A DNA stretch of 64,000 nucleotides, taken from assembly GCF_005954645.2 (NCBI RefSeq), contig NZ_CP040695.2:3348001-3412000 (forward strand), read 5' to 3'. The stretch is from Nocardioides sp. S-1144 (GTDB lineage: Bacteria > Actinomycetota > Actinomycetes > Propionibacteriales > Nocardioidaceae). The position numbers were made by a program, and so were the translations under genes. Shown here piece by piece: positions 41,932 through 51,491 of the stretch. Every line of letters starts with the position of its first letter. Position 1 is the stretch's first letter. The notes below the pieces were generated by a model. The model searched no databases, was not told the origin of the DNA, and saw nothing but the letters and a program-made list of their open reading frames with translations.

Positions 41932-42693
41932 TCAGCGCCAGGGAGTCACGAGGTCGGTGAGGGACGGCGTGAGGGCCTTCATGAGGAGCGGGCCGAAGGT
42001 GATGCGCTGGACGCCGGCCGCCCTCAGCTCGGCGAACGAGCCGGACGGCGCGCCGTCGACCGGGTGGGCGGTGACGTTGACCGGTCCGGAGAGCTCGGCG
42101 AGCAGGGTGCGCAGGGTCGCGGCGTCGGGCACCTTCACGGGGTAGACGCTCCGGGCCCCCGCGGCCTCGCAGGCCTGCAGCCGGCGCAGCGCCTCGGCGA
42201 GCGGGTCCTCGAAGGTCACCGTCGAGCCCAGGAAGGCGTCGGTGCGGGCGTTGACGACCAGCTCGACGCCGGCCTCGTCGGCGGCGGCGCGCAGCGCGCC
42301 GATGTAGTCGGCGTGCTCGGCGACCTCGCGGAGCCGGCCCTGGCTGTGCACGGTGTCCTCGACGTTGATCCCGGCGACGCCCGCGGCGAGGACGCGCTCG
42401 ACCAGCTCGGCGGCCGGGGTGTCGTAGCCCGACTCGACGTCGGCGGTCACCGGGACGTCGACGGCCGCGGTGATCCGCGCGATGCCGTCGAGGGCGTCGT
42501 CGAGGGTCATGCCCTCGTTGTCCTGCTGGCCGCGGGAGTCGGCCAGCGGGTGGCTCCCGACGCTGAGGGCGGGGAACCCGGCCTCGACGACGGTCCGGGC
42601 CGACCAGGCGTCCCAGACCGTCGGGAGCACCAGGGTCGACCCGGTGTGGTGCAGGCGGAGCAGCTCACTGGCCCTGGCGGCGACGTCACTCAT
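41932..42693 (-). CDS. Isocitrate lyase/PEP mutase family protein
   Basis: The 253-aa TIM-barrel enzyme has LPTVWDAWSARTVVEAGFPA, the metal-binding VTADVESGYD, and VNARTDAF, characteristic of the PEP mutase/2-methylisocitrate lyase-like superfamily. It lacks the KKCGH lyase motif of true isocitrate lyases, so a C-C or P-C acting carboxylase/lyase role is possible. It is often annotated as carboxyvinyl-carboxyphosphonate-like. Substrate unknown. Confidence 0.84.
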   Translation of the reverse strand: MSDVAARASELLRLHHTGSTLVLPTVWDAWSARTVVEAGFPALSVGSHPLADSRGQQDNEGMTLDDALDGIARITAAVDVPVTADVESGYDTPAAELVERVLAAGVAGINVEDTVHSQGRLREVAEHADYIGALRAAADEAGVELVVNARTDAFLGSTVTFEDPLAEALRRLQACEAAGARSVYPVKVPDAATLRTLLAELSGPVNVTAHPVDGAPSGSFAELRAAGVQRITFGPLLMKALTPSLTDLVTPWR

Positions 42694-42717
42694 GGGTCGA
42701 GGATGCCACGCGTCGGG

Positions 42718-42990
42718 TCAGACGCGGGCGCCCTTGTTGCGACCCGACAGACCCTCGGCCACGCCGATCAGCAGGACGGCGGCCACGATGGCCACGATCG
42801 CGCCGAGGATGTTGAGCTCGAAGATGTCGCCGGTGCCGAGCGCGCTCGCCACGATGCCGCCGATGACCGAGCCGGCGAGACCGAGCAGCAGCGTCGCGAC
42901 CAGCGACAGGTTCTGCTTGCCGGGCTTGATGAGGCGCGCGAGGACGCCGACGACGAGTCCGAAGACGATGAAACCGATGATGGCGAACAT
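42718..42990 (-). CDS. GlsB/YeaQ/YmgE-family stress membrane protein
   Basis: The 90-aa protein has three hydrophobic helices with glycine-rich packing (GFIVFGLVVGVLARLIKPG; LLGLAGSVIGG), the transglycosylase-associated/GlsB pattern. It is a small inner-membrane protein induced by general stress in many bacteria. ATG 42990 lies inside a longer frame but begins the first helix. The mRNA leader contains a strong hairpin. Confidence 0.86.
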   Translation of the reverse strand: MFAIIGFIVFGLVVGVLARLIKPGKQNLSLVATLLLGLAGSVIGGIVASALGTGDIFELNILGAIVAIVAAVLLIGVAEGLSGRNKGARV

Positions 42991-43017
42991 GTGGGGTACC
43001 TGTCTCTCAACCGGCGC

Positions 43018-43044
43018 CTCGACCGCTTCCGTGGCGCGGTCGAG
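43018..43044 (-). terminator. Hairpin upstream of the glsB-like gene
   Basis: Perfect 9-bp arms CTCGACCGC (43018-43026) and GCGGTCGAG (43036-43044), with a 9-nt loop. It lies 57 nt past the WcbI-like stop and 28 nt before the glsB-like ATG: either the terminator of the upstream glycan operon or a leader structure. Confidence 0.55.
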
Positions 43045-43100
43045 CGCTGCCGGGGCTTGCCCGTACCACTCCACCGTCCCGCGGCCCGCCACGGGTCGCC

Positions 43101-44039
43101 TCACCCGCGGGGGTCACCCCGGCGTGAGGTGGGACTCAGTGCGCCGTCACCGCTCGATCCCCCCGGGTTCGCTCCCCCGGGCCCGAACAGCTCCACCAGC
43201 GGGGCCGCCCGCTCCAGGGCGGCGTCGAGCATCTCGGGGCGCTCGCGGTACCAGGCCAGGTGGGCCGCGGTCACCGCCTCGGTGGTGACGGTGCGTCCCT
43301 CGATCGTCCAGTCGCTCGTGGGGACGACGTCGAGCCGGTGCGCGGCCACCACCGGGGGCAGCACCGGGGCGTGGATGGAGGCCAGGAGCGGCCGGTCCAC
43401 ACCCGGTCCGCGCGGCTCGAGCCCCAGCGCGTCCCGGAGCCGGGCGGCCACGGGGACCAGCACGGCGTTGCCCGGGTGGTTGATCGTGCGCATCGCGTCG
43501 GCGTCCGGCTCGGCGAACAGGTCGCTCACGACCACGGTGCCGTGCTGGCGCTCGCGCCGGGCGAGCTCGGCGACCGAGGCGGCCGCGACCGCTCGGACGA
43601 CGTCCTCGGTGAGCTCGAGCGGCGGCCGGACCGGCCGCCCGGCGCGCAGGTCGTCGGCGAGCAGCGCGGTGCGCAGGTCGTGGTACGGCACGACCGGCGG
43701 GTCCGGGCGCTCCAGGCCGGGCGGGTGCACCAGCAGGTGGAACGGGTGCAGCCCGGAGTAGCGCAGGCTCGGCACCAGGGCCACCCGCGCGCCCGGCGGG
43801 AGGACGGCGCGCAGCTGGCGGGTCCCGACCGGGAGCCCGCGGTAGTCGTCGGAGGTCGGCTGGGCCACGAGCAGGTCGGTGCGGGCGAGCAGCTCGCGCA
43901 GCGCTGCGGCGTCGGCGGCGGTGAGCTCGTGCAGGGCCGGCGTCCGCACGGTGCGCACGTCGCCGGCGTCGAGGAGCAGGCGGAACGACTCCGCCTGGCA
44001 GTTGCCCACGACCACGAGCAGCGGTCGGTCCTCAGCCAC
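43101..44039 (-). CDS. WcbI-like polysaccharide biosynthesis protein
   Basis: The 312-aa protein begins with VVVGNCQAESFRLLL, the GNCQA motif of the WcbI (putative capsule acetyl/acyltransferase) family, and later has LHPFHLLVHPPG and INHPGNAVLV with conserved His. The C-terminal 25 residues are disordered. GTG 44039 overlaps the upstream gene by 8 nt. It is the last gene of a three-gene glycan operon. Exact chemistry uncertain. Confidence 0.75.
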   Translation of the reverse strand: MAEDRPLLVVVGNCQAESFRLLLDAGDVRTVRTPALHELTAADAAALRELLARTDLLVAQPTSDDYRGLPVGTRQLRAVLPPGARVALVPSLRYSGLHPFHLLVHPPGLERPDPPVVPYHDLRTALLADDLRAGRPVRPPLELTEDVVRAVAAASVAELARRERQHGTVVVSDLFAEPDADAMRTINHPGNAVLVPVAARLRDALGLEPRGPGVDRPLLASIHAPVLPPVVAAHRLDVVPTSDWTIEGRTVTTEAVTAAHLAWYRERPEMLDAALERAAPLVELFGPGGANPGGSSGDGALSPTSRRGDPRG

Positions 44040-45306
44040 CGGCCCACCCGCCCAGCCAGGACTCGAGCGTGACGTCGTCGGACCACGGCCGCGGCCCGCT
44101 CTCGAGGGGAGGTCCCGCCGGGGCCAGGTCGGGTCGCCCCCAGCGGGCGGCCCGGCGCAGCAGCCGCAGGTCCTGCAGCTCGGCGGCGCCGCCGGCCACC
44201 GCGCGGGTGGCGGCGGAGCCGTCGTGGCCCGCGAGCAGCGCGGTCCACGCCGCGGCGTCGCCGGTGAGGCCGTGCCGCACGTCGAGGTGCAGGCGCGCCG
44301 AGGCGGCCACGGGCTGCTCGAGGCCCACGACGCGCGGGTCGGTGCCGACCAGCGCCCGGTGCTCCGCGCCGAGCCGGACGACGGCGCGCGGGAGCGCCGC
44401 GAGCAGCGAGTCGAGCGTCACCAGGACCTCGGTCGCCCCGAGGCCGGGGTCGCACGTGACGACGACGTCGGCCGGGCCGCGCCACAGCCCGCGCCACGTC
44501 GTGCCCGGAGCCGAGGTCCGGTCGGCGACGGCGACGGTCTCGGAGCGGTGGGCCTCCGGGCTCCGGCCGCGGGCGCCGGCGTCAGGACCGTCGTGCCAGG
44601 CGACGGCGTCGGCCCGGTGCGCGAGCAACCCGCCCGCCGTCCACGACCGGTGGGCCAGCTCCCAGTCCTCGCCGCCGTAGGCGGTGAACGTCTCGTCGAA
44701 GCCGCCGAGCTCGTCGTACCACCACCGGCTGCAGGCCAGCACGGCGCCGATGGCGAACCGGTGGCCGGTCTCGTCGGCGTCGAGCAGGTCGCGCGTCGCG
44801 TCGTAGGCGGTGCGCAGCCAGGCCGGCTCGGGCAGGGCGAGCGCCGGGGCGACGCGCTCGACCGCCTCGCCCGGTCCGGTCGCCGCGAGGTCGGCGTGCC
44901 GGCGGCGTCCGACCACGAGGGTCTCGGGGAGTGCCTCGGGCAGCGCGACCATGCGCGCGACGAAGTCCGGCTCCGGGGTCGTGTCGGCGTCCAGGAGCAC
45001 GAGCAGCTCACCCGTGCTCGCGGCCACGCCGAGGTTGCGGACGGCGGCGAGGCGGAACCCGTCGTCGTCCTGGCGCACCAGCCGCACGCCGGGCGGCACC
45101 ACCGGCGCCTCCCGCGAGCCGTCGTCGGCGACGACGACCTCGTCGGGGGGACGGGTCTGGCGGCCGAGCGCGGCCAGGGTCCGCTCGAGCTGGGCCGGCT
45201 GCTCGTGGTGGGCGAGCACGACCGACACCGTCCGCCGGGGCACGTCGGCCGGGGCCAGGTCCCACCGGTTGCCCGGGACGCTGGTGCCGTACGGCGGCGC
45301 GGTCAC
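44032..45306 (-). CDS. Family 2 glycosyltransferase
   Basis: The 424-aa GT-A enzyme has VVLAHHEQPAQLERTLAAL, VVVADDGSRE, VLLDADTTPEPDF (DxD) and the LGGFDETFTAYGGEDWELAH C-terminal motif. The extra C-terminal 150 residues (LHLDVRHGLTG and so on) may be a second, transferase-like module. GTG 45306 forms a GTGA overlap. It resembles the transferase at 25712 in architecture. Confidence 0.82.
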   Translation of the reverse strand: MTAPPYGTSVPGNRWDLAPADVPRRTVSVVLAHHEQPAQLERTLAALGRQTRPPDEVVVADDGSREAPVVPPGVRLVRQDDDGFRLAAVRNLGVAASTGELLVLLDADTTPEPDFVARMVALPEALPETLVVGRRRHADLAATGPGEAVERVAPALALPEPAWLRTAYDATRDLLDADETGHRFAIGAVLACSRWWYDELGGFDETFTAYGGEDWELAHRSWTAGGLLAHRADAVAWHDGPDAGARGRSPEAHRSETVAVADRTSAPGTTWRGLWRGPADVVVTCDPGLGATEVLVTLDSLLAALPRAVVRLGAEHRALVGTDPRVVGLEQPVAASARLHLDVRHGLTGDAAAWTALLAGHDGSAATRAVAGGAAELQDLRLLRRAARWGRPDLAPAGPPLESGPRPWSDDVTLESWLGGWAGG

Positions 45307-46322
45307 CGGTCCACCGAGGCCCACCACGCGCGGTAGGCGGCGGCGGTGTGGGGCAGGCGGGGCCCGAGGTCGGTGCCCGGTGCGGTCCACGTGGTCTCGG
45401 GACGGCGCAGCGCGGCCCCGACGCACCGGCTCAGGGACGCGTCGTCGAAGAGCGTGATCGTGCCGGGGCGCAGGGCCGCCATCTCGCGGGCGTAGGCGCC
45501 GTCGCGTACCAGGGGACGCCGACCCGCGGCGATCCACGAGTTGAGGCTCCCGGACGCCGACACGTTGCGGTGGGCGACGACCGGCACGGCGACGGCACGC
45601 AGCGCGCGGCCCAGGTCGTGGTCGGGGACGCGGCCGGTGACCTCCACCGGGACGTCGCGCGCCCAGCCCATCCGCTGGAGGTCCTCGACCTCGTCGTCGT
45701 GGCCGGGGGCGGCGGCGCCGAGCACGCACACCCGCACGGAGGTCCCCCCGCGGCGCAGGGCCGCGGCGGCACGGAGGACCTGGCGGTGGCCCTTGCCGGG
45801 GTAGACGAACCCGAACACGCCGAGCGCCGGGGCACTCCGGACCCCTGCGTCCTCGGCCTCCTCCGGGAGCGCCGGCGACTCGATCACCGGGAGCGGGATC
45901 ACCGCGCCGCGCGGGTCGGCGACGCACCAGCGGCCCACGAGCGCGTGCTCGTGCCAGGAGTTGGTGACCCAGGCGTGGCTGGCCCGCACGATCCGGCCGT
46001 ACGCCGCCGCCCGCGCCTCGAACCCCGGCCCGTCGGTCGGCTGCGGGACGTCGTGCAGCGTGACCGTGAGCCGGACCCGGCGGGCCAGCGCCTCGACGGC
46101 GGCCGCCGCGGCGGCGGGGTCGCGCGCCAGGAGCCGGTCGGTCACGTGGAGGTGGGCCGGTTCGCCCGGCCCGAGCCGGTCGGCGTCGCGGACGACCGGG
46201 GCGCCCGCGGCAGCGGCGACCTCGCCGGCGTAGCGGGTCACGCCGTGCGTCTCCGGGCCGAGCAGCAGGTGGTGCGGCAGGACGAGGTCCGTCGGTGGCG
46301 GACGGGTCGGGGAGCGCAGCAC
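45303..46322 (-). CDS. GT-B glycosyltransferase
   Basis: The about 339-aa protein has VTRYAGEVAAAAGAP, GVFGFVYPGKGHRQVLRAAA (the start of the C-terminal Rossmann domain), and NVSASGSLNSWIAAGRRPLV near the nucleotide-sugar site. It resembles family 4 transferases. GTG 46322 is chosen because GAGGA lies 8 nt upstream; an ATG at 46403 would overlap the malQ start and give a poor N-terminus. First gene of the operon. Confidence 0.72.
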   Translation of the reverse strand: MLRSPTRPPPTDLVLPHHLLLGPETHGVTRYAGEVAAAAGAPVVRDADRLGPGEPAHLHVTDRLLARDPAAAAAAVEALARRVRLTVTLHDVPQPTDGPGFEARAAAYGRIVRASHAWVTNSWHEHALVGRWCVADPRGAVIPLPVIESPALPEEAEDAGVRSAPALGVFGFVYPGKGHRQVLRAAAALRRGGTSVRVCVLGAAAPGHDDEVEDLQRMGWARDVPVEVTGRVPDHDLGRALRAVAVPVVAHRNVSASGSLNSWIAAGRRPLVRDGAYAREMAALRPGTITLFDDASLSRCVGAALRRPETTWTAPGTDLGPRLPHTAAAYRAWWASVDR

Positions 46323-46401
46323 CCACGCATCCTCGCCGCCGGCGGGGACGCCCGACTCCCCCCAAGGAGGAGGCGGTCCACGGGTCAGGCAGGATTTCTC
46401 C

Positions 46402-48261
46402 ATGTCCTCGCCCGTGCCCCCGCCCGTGCCCCCGCCCGTGCCCGCACCCCGCTGGAGCCCCGAGACGCTCGCGCGCGCCGGCGTGCAGCGCGACTGGGTC
46501 GACGCCGACGACCGGCCGCACCGCGTGCCCGAGGCCACCATCGAGGCCGTGCTGGCCGTCGTCGGCGAGCCGCCGGCCGACCTCGCCGACCGGGCACCCG
46601 TGGTCACCCGCCCGGGCCGGCGCACCGGTCTGGCCGGCGAGGTGCTGCTCGAGGACGGCGGCACCGCCCGGCTCGACGACCTGGTGCCCGACGACTTCCC
46701 GCTCGGCTACCACCGGCTCCGGGTCGACGGCGGCGCCGAGCGCCGGCTCGTCGTCTCGCCCGGCCGCTGCTGGCTGCCGCCCGAGCGCACGTGGGGCTGG
46801 GCGGTCCAGCTGTACGCCGCCCTGTCGACCACCAGCGCCGGGATCGGCGACCTCGGCGACCTCCGCACGCTGCGGGAGTGGACCGAGCGGCGCGGCGGCG
46901 GCTTCGTGGTCGTCAACCCCCTGCACGCCGTGGCGCCGGTGCTGCCCCTGGAGGCCAGCCCCTACCTGCCCGCCACCCGACGCTTCCGCAACCCGGTCTA
47001 CCTCCGGGTCGAGGGGTCCCCCGACGGCGGGGGCGACCGGCCGTCGCCGGCGACCGTCGACCGCGACGCCGCGTGGGAGCACAAGATGCGGGTGTTGCGG
47101 ACGACGTTCGCGGACCGCGGCGAGGAGCCGGCCTTCGACGCCTGGCGCGCCGAGCAGGGCGCGGCGCTGGAGGAGTTCGCGACCTGGATGGTGCTGGCCA
47201 CCGAGCACGGCGGCGACTGGCGCGCGTGGCCGGCCGGCCTGCACGACCCCCACGGCGAGGAGGTGCGCCGGGCGGCGGCCGAGCGCCGCGACGACGTCAC
47301 CTTCCACGCCTGGCTGCAGTGGCTGCTGTCGGAGCAGCTGCGCGAGGCCAGCGGTGACCTCATGGTGATCCAGGACCTGCCGATCGGCGTCTCCGGCGGC
47401 GGCGCCGACGCGTGGGCGTGGCAGGACGTGCTGGCCCGCGGGCTCACCGTGGGCGCCCCGCCCGACGCCCTCAACTCGGTCGGCCAGGACTGGGGCTCTC
47501 CCCCGCTCGTGCCGTGGCGGCTGCGCGCCGCCGACTACGAGCCGTTCGTGCAGTCGGTGCGGGCCACCATCGCCGGCGCCGGCGGGCTGCGCATCGACCA
47601 CGTGATGGGGCTGTTCCGGCTCTGGTGCATCCCCGAGGGCGCCTCCCCGACCGAGGGTTGCTACGTCCGCTTCCCCGCCGACGACCTCCTCGACATCGTC
47701 TGCCTCGAGTCGCACCGGGCGCGCGCCGTGGTGGTCGGCGAGGACCTCGGCACGGTCGAGCCGGGGGTCGCCGAGGCGCTCGCCGAGCGCGACGTCCTCA
47801 CCTACCGCGTGCTCTGGTTCGAGCCCGACGACCCCGCGACCTGGCCGGTCGGCTCGATGGCGACCGTGACCACCCACGACCTCCCCACCGTGCCGGGGCT
47901 CTGGACCGGCAGCGACGTCGAGGACCAGCTGGCCTCCTCCACGATGGCCGAGGACGACGTCCGCGCCGGCCGGCAGGAGCTCCTGCAGCAGCTCCTCCGC
48001 GACGGGCTCAGCGAGGAGGCCACAGCCACCGAGGCGGTCGTCGAGGCCTACACCCAGCTCGGGCGGGCGCCGTCGCTGCTGGTCTCGCTCTCGCTCGAGG
48101 ACGCCCTCGGCGAGGAGCGCCGCCCGAACGTGCCCGGCACGACGGCGCCCGCCCGGGCCAACTGGTCGATCCCGCTCCCCACCCCCGTCGACCGGCTCGA
48201 CGACGCCCCCGGCCCCGCGACCCTCGTCGCCCTGGTCGACGGACGGCCGGACCCCGCGTAA
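46402..48261 (+). CDS. malQ: 4-alpha-glucanotransferase
   Basis: The 619-aa GH77 amylomaltase disproportionates maltodextrins. Motifs are WAVQLYAALSTTSAGIGDLGDL (N-terminal of barrel), SPYLP, LRIDHVMGLFRLW (catalytic region Asp), VGEDLGTVEPGV (acid/base Glu) and TTHDLPTVPGLW. A short Pro-rich N-terminus (residues 4-16) precedes the domain. It probably acts in glycogen or maltodextrin metabolism; no other glycogen gene is adjacent. Confidence 0.9.
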   Translation: MSSPVPPPVPPPVPAPRWSPETLARAGVQRDWVDADDRPHRVPEATIEAVLAVVGEPPADLADRAPVVTRPGRRTGLAGEVLLEDGGTARLDDLVPDDFPLGYHRLRVDGGAERRLVVSPGRCWLPPERTWGWAVQLYAALSTTSAGIGDLGDLRTLREWTERRGGGFVVVNPLHAVAPVLPLEASPYLPATRRFRNPVYLRVEGSPDGGGDRPSPATVDRDAAWEHKMRVLRTTFADRGEEPAFDAWRAEQGAALEEFATWMVLATEHGGDWRAWPAGLHDPHGEEVRRAAAERRDDVTFHAWLQWLLSEQLREASGDLMVIQDLPIGVSGGGADAWAWQDVLARGLTVGAPPDALNSVGQDWGSPPLVPWRLRAADYEPFVQSVRATIAGAGGLRIDHVMGLFRLWCIPEGASPTEGCYVRFPADDLLDIVCLESHRARAVVVGEDLGTVEPGVAEALAERDVLTYRVLWFEPDDPATWPVGSMATVTTHDLPTVPGLWTGSDVEDQLASSTMAEDDVRAGRQELLQQLLRDGLSEEATATEAVVEAYTQLGRAPSLLVSLSLEDALGEERRPNVPGTTAPARANWSIPLPTPVDRLDDAPGPATLVALVDGRPDPA

Positions 48262-48289
48262 CCCGTCGCGGAGGTTGAGCGCCCACCGC

Positions 48290-48380
48290 CGGAGGTTGAG
48301 CAAGCGAGCGCCAGCGAGCGCCGACGAAACCGGAACCACCGGAGGTTGAGCAAGCGAGCCCCAGCGAGCGCCGACGAAAC
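48290..48380 (-). repeat. Two inverted copies of the 41-bp repeat
   Basis: Reverse-complement copies of the 15187-type repeat lie at 48290-48330 and 48340-48380 (the second with one mismatch), separated by 9 bp. A partial copy, CGGAGGTTGAGC, lies at 48270-48281. They fill the malQ-ribokinase gap. Confidence 0.93.
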
Positions 48381-48411
48381 CGAACCCCACCACCTGTGGG
48401 ACCGTCGGCCC

Positions 48412-49342
48412 GTGCCGAACCCGCCCGTCCCCACCCCGACCGTCGTCGTCGTCGGCTCGCTCAACGCCGACCTGCTCATCGACGTCGAGCGCCTCCCCCG
48501 CGCCGGGGAGACGGTGACGGCGCTGGCCACCGCCGTGGCCTGGGGCGGCAAGGGGGCCAACCAGGCCGTCGCCGCGGCCGGGGCTCGGCGCCCGGACGAT
48601 CTTCGTCGGTGCCGTCGGACGGGACAGCCGTGGCACCGAGGCACTCGACGACCTGGCCCGGGCGGGCGTGGACACGACCGGCGTCGACCGGGTGGAGCAG
48701 CCGACCGGGACGGCCCACGTGCTGCGCGACGCCGCCGGCGAGAACCTCATCGTCGTCGTCCCGGGCGCCAACCACGCGCTCTCCGCCGACCACGTGCGCC
48801 ACGCCCTGGAGCACCTCCACGTCGAGGACGCCGTCGTCGTCTCGAACCTCGAGGTCCCGGACGACGCCGTGCTCGCGGCCGCCACCGCCGCCGCCGGACG
48901 CGGCTGGCGCCTCGTGCTCAACCCCGGGCCCGCCCGGGTTCTGCCGCCGGAGCTCCTGGCCCTCGTCGCGGTGCTGACGCCGAACGCCGAGGAGGTGCTG
49001 CTCCTGGGCGCGGACTCGGTCGCGGACCTGCTGGCTGCCGGCACCGGTGCGGTCGTGGTGACCCGCGGGGCCGACGGCGTCGACGTCCACGACGGCGAGC
49101 GCGCCGGCGGCCCGCGGCGGCTCCCGGCGCTCCCGGTCGACGTCGTCGACACGGTCGGCGCCGGTGACGCGTTCACCGCGGGCCTGGCCGTGGCGCTCGC
49201 GTCCGGCGCCCGCCTCGACGACGCCGCGCTGTTCGGCACGGCGGCCGCCGCGATCGCCGTCACCGGGTCGGGGGCGCGCGGCGCCCCCCTCGACCCGGCC
49301 GCCGTCCGGGCCCTGCTCGCCGACCGTGCGGCCGGGGCCTGA
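48412..49342 (+). pseudogene. rbsK: Ribokinase-like PfkB kinase with a +1 frameshift
   Basis: The N-terminal part (VVVGSLNADLLIDVERLPRA, then GGKGANQAVAAAG) and the C-terminal part (FVGAVGRDSRGTEALDDLAR to the PfkB motif VDTVGAGDAFTAGLA) lie in different frames. The break is at the GGGG run 48580-48583, where removing one base restores GLGARTIFVG. The whole locus is 931 nt, one more than a multiple of three. It would phosphorylate ribose. Either a real inactivation, a sequencing error, or less likely programmed frameshifting. GTG 48412 is the assumed start. Confidence 0.85.
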
Positions 49343-49348
49343 CGGGCC

Positions 49349-50452
49349 TCAGCCGAGCAGGAGCAGGACGCCGCCCACCAGCAGGGCCGGCATCGTGGTG
49401 ATGAGGCTGGCGAGCAGCGCGGAGCGGTGCTCGAGCACGAGCAGGGGGAGCAGGGCGTCGCCGTCCTGGCTGATGGTGTTGGCGACCAGGGTCGGCAGGG
49501 GCATGCCGCCGGCGAGGAAGATGCCGGTGAAGACGATCTGGACCGCGCACCCAGGCACGAGGCCCACGAGGGCGCCGACGGCCACGCCGGTGACGCCGAG
49601 GAGCGGGAGCTGGGAGCCGTCGAAGCCGGTGAGGTGGTTCAGCAGCGACCAGGAGAGGTAGGCCAGGGCGACCCAGGTGGTGATCAGGGCGACCTCGTGC
49701 CCACCGTCGCGTGCGACGGCCCTCAGGGACGTCGGCGGAGCCGCGACGGTCGCCCGGCCGCGGCCCTGGACCAGGGCCACCACGGCGGCAAGGGTGCCGA
49801 GGACCCCGAGGGCCAGGTAGGCGGTGCCGGCCGGGGCGAGCTGGAAGGACACCGGCACGGCCACGAGCGCCCCGACGCCGAGGACCACCCAGAGGGTGGT
49901 GCACGTGGGGCCGACCCGAGCCGGGTCCGCGCTGCCGACGTACTGGTCGCCGGCGGGCGCCAGCGAGGGTGGCGGTGCGGGCACGACGACGCGGCCACCG
50001 ACCCCCACCAGCCCGGCGCTGGGCGAGCTCGCGCCGAGGGACTGGGCGTCGACCCGGCGTCGGGGCGTGATGCCGAGCGCGTCGACGACGTACCCGGTGG
50101 TGGCACCGGTCAGGAGCAGCAGGGCCTTGAGCTTCAGGGTCAGCACCGGGTCGGCGGCCAGCAGCACCCACGAGGCGTCACCCATGGTCGCCACCAGCGC
50201 GGCGACGGCGGCGCCGAAGCCCACCGCGCCCCGGGCGTACAGGCTCATCACGATGATCGCGCCGCCGCAGCCGGGCGGCATGGTGAGCAGGGCGGCGGCC
50301 GCCGGGGCGTGGCGGGCGTGGCGGGTCAGCGCGGCGGCGAGCTGGTCGCCCCACCGGTGCTGGGCCCACCCGAACGGGGCGACGAGGAGCGCCACGAAGA
50401 CCCCGACCTGCATGAACGCATCCGCCAGCGGACGCAGCAGGACCTCGGTCAC
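49349..50452 (-). CDS. Putative 10-TM manganese/heavy-metal exporter (ArsP_2-like)
   Basis: The 367-aa membrane protein has two halves with Pro-Gly-Cys motifs: PPGCGGAIIVMSLYARG in the first and LVPGCAVQIVFTGIFLAGG followed by LVANTISQDGDALLPLL in the second. This matches the PF11449-type putative manganese transporter/10TM heavy-metal exporter family. GTG 50452 starts 38 nt after the manganese-catalase stop, so both are likely co-transcribed. Direction and metal are inferred. Confidence 0.78.
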   Translation of the reverse strand: MTEVLLRPLADAFMQVGVFVALLVAPFGWAQHRWGDQLAAALTRHARHAPAAAALLTMPPGCGGAIIVMSLYARGAVGFGAAVAALVATMGDASWVLLAADPVLTLKLKALLLLTGATTGYVVDALGITPRRRVDAQSLGASSPSAGLVGVGGRVVVPAPPPSLAPAGDQYVGSADPARVGPTCTTLWVVLGVGALVAVPVSFQLAPAGTAYLALGVLGTLAAVVALVQGRGRATVAAPPTSLRAVARDGGHEVALITTWVALAYLSWSLLNHLTGFDGSQLPLLGVTGVAVGALVGLVPGCAVQIVFTGIFLAGGMPLPTLVANTISQDGDALLPLLVLEHRSALLASLITTMPALLVGGVLLLLG

Positions 50453-50490
50453 CGCACGCTCCCCGTCACCTCGTCACCCGTGCCGGCGGA

Positions 50491-51444
50491 TCAGGACGAG
50501 GACCCGGAACCGGCCTCGTCGGCCGCGATCAGCTCGACCTCGGCGGTCGCCTGGATCAGCGCGAGCAGCTCGGGGTCGAGGCCCGGGCTGAACTCCTCCC
50601 GGCGCTCGGGTGCGATCGTGATCGGCACGCCCTCCGGCATGATCGCCGTGCTCAGCTCGGTGCCGTCGTTGGACGGCGACGCGCCCCGGTAGAGCTTGGC
50701 GGCCTGGCTGGTCTGCTCGGGGTTGAAGGTGTACTGGACGCTCTGGAGACCGAGGTCGAGCAGCTTCTTGACCTCGGGGAACTGCTCCGCGTTGGTCTTC
50801 GGGATCGGCAGCAGCGGGCCCCAGTTGACCCCGAGCGACTCGAGCGCCTTGGCGTAGGCGTTCTCGTGGGCCTGGTCGCGCACGATCAGGTAGGCGATCG
50901 TGGAGCGGGCCGCCTTGTTGGCGGTCATCTCGTAGATCCGGCACTTCTGCAGGCGCCCGGTCGACTCCAGCATGAGGTTGTAGAGCAGGTCGAGCACGAG
51001 GTTGCCGCTGTTGTAGACGTAGGAGCCCGACCACGGGTTGCCGGCCGCGTCGACGGGCAGGGCGCCCTGGGCCGCGACGAGGTAGTGGTGGATGTTGCTG
51101 GTGTCCAGCGCGATCTTGAGCGGCGTCGCACCCTTGGCGCCGGGCTCGTCGACGGGGTCCTTCTTCTTGCCGTGGTAGTCCGGCGACCCGTCCAGCAGCC
51201 GCGCGATCGTCGTCCCGATCAGCTCGACGTGGCTGATCTCCTCGGTCCCGATGCCCTGGAGCAGGTCCTTGTAGGGCTTCGAGCTCGGGTCGCCACGGAA
51301 GTTCATCGACTGGAAGAGGTACTGCATCATCGTGCGCATCTCGCCGAACTGGCCGCCGAGACCCTCCTGCAGCGCGTTCGCCGCGGCCGGGTCCGGCTCG
51401 TCGATCTGGATCTCGTTGATGAGCTCTTCAACGTGCAGGTACAT
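50491..51444 (-). CDS. Manganese catalase
   Basis: The 317-aa ferritin-like di-manganese catalase disproportionates hydrogen peroxide. Ligand-bearing segments GEMRTMMQYLFQ, GTEEISHVELIGT (E-x-x-H) and ARSTIAYLIVRDQAHENAY (H) are intact. ATG 51444 has TGGAG about 9 nt upstream. It is preceded by a GAF-ANTAR regulator and followed by a metal exporter, a plausible peroxide and manganese-homeostasis unit. Confidence 0.9.
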   Translation of the reverse strand: MYLHVEELINEIQIDEPDPAAANALQEGLGGQFGEMRTMMQYLFQSMNFRGDPSSKPYKDLLQGIGTEEISHVELIGTTIARLLDGSPDYHGKKKDPVDEPGAKGATPLKIALDTSNIHHYLVAAQGALPVDAAGNPWSGSYVYNSGNLVLDLLYNLMLESTGRLQKCRIYEMTANKAARSTIAYLIVRDQAHENAYAKALESLGVNWGPLLPIPKTNAEQFPEVKKLLDLGLQSVQYTFNPEQTSQAAKLYRGASPSNDGTELSTAIMPEGVPITIAPERREEFSPGLDPELLALIQATAEVELIAADEAGSGSSS

Positions 51445-51491
51445 GGCGCACTCCATCTGTTGGAGTGGCTTGCGCTGCTGAACCACTGACC

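Noticed and set aside
42991..43100. SigB-type promoter before the glsB-like gene
   Set aside because: An AGGTAC box is present but no GNNT element lies at an acceptable distance.
44032..49263. A 1743-codon open frame on the minus strand through malQ and the ribokinase
   Set aside because: Only its 3' part (44032-45306) is a real glycosyltransferase; the rest is high-GC antisense read-through.
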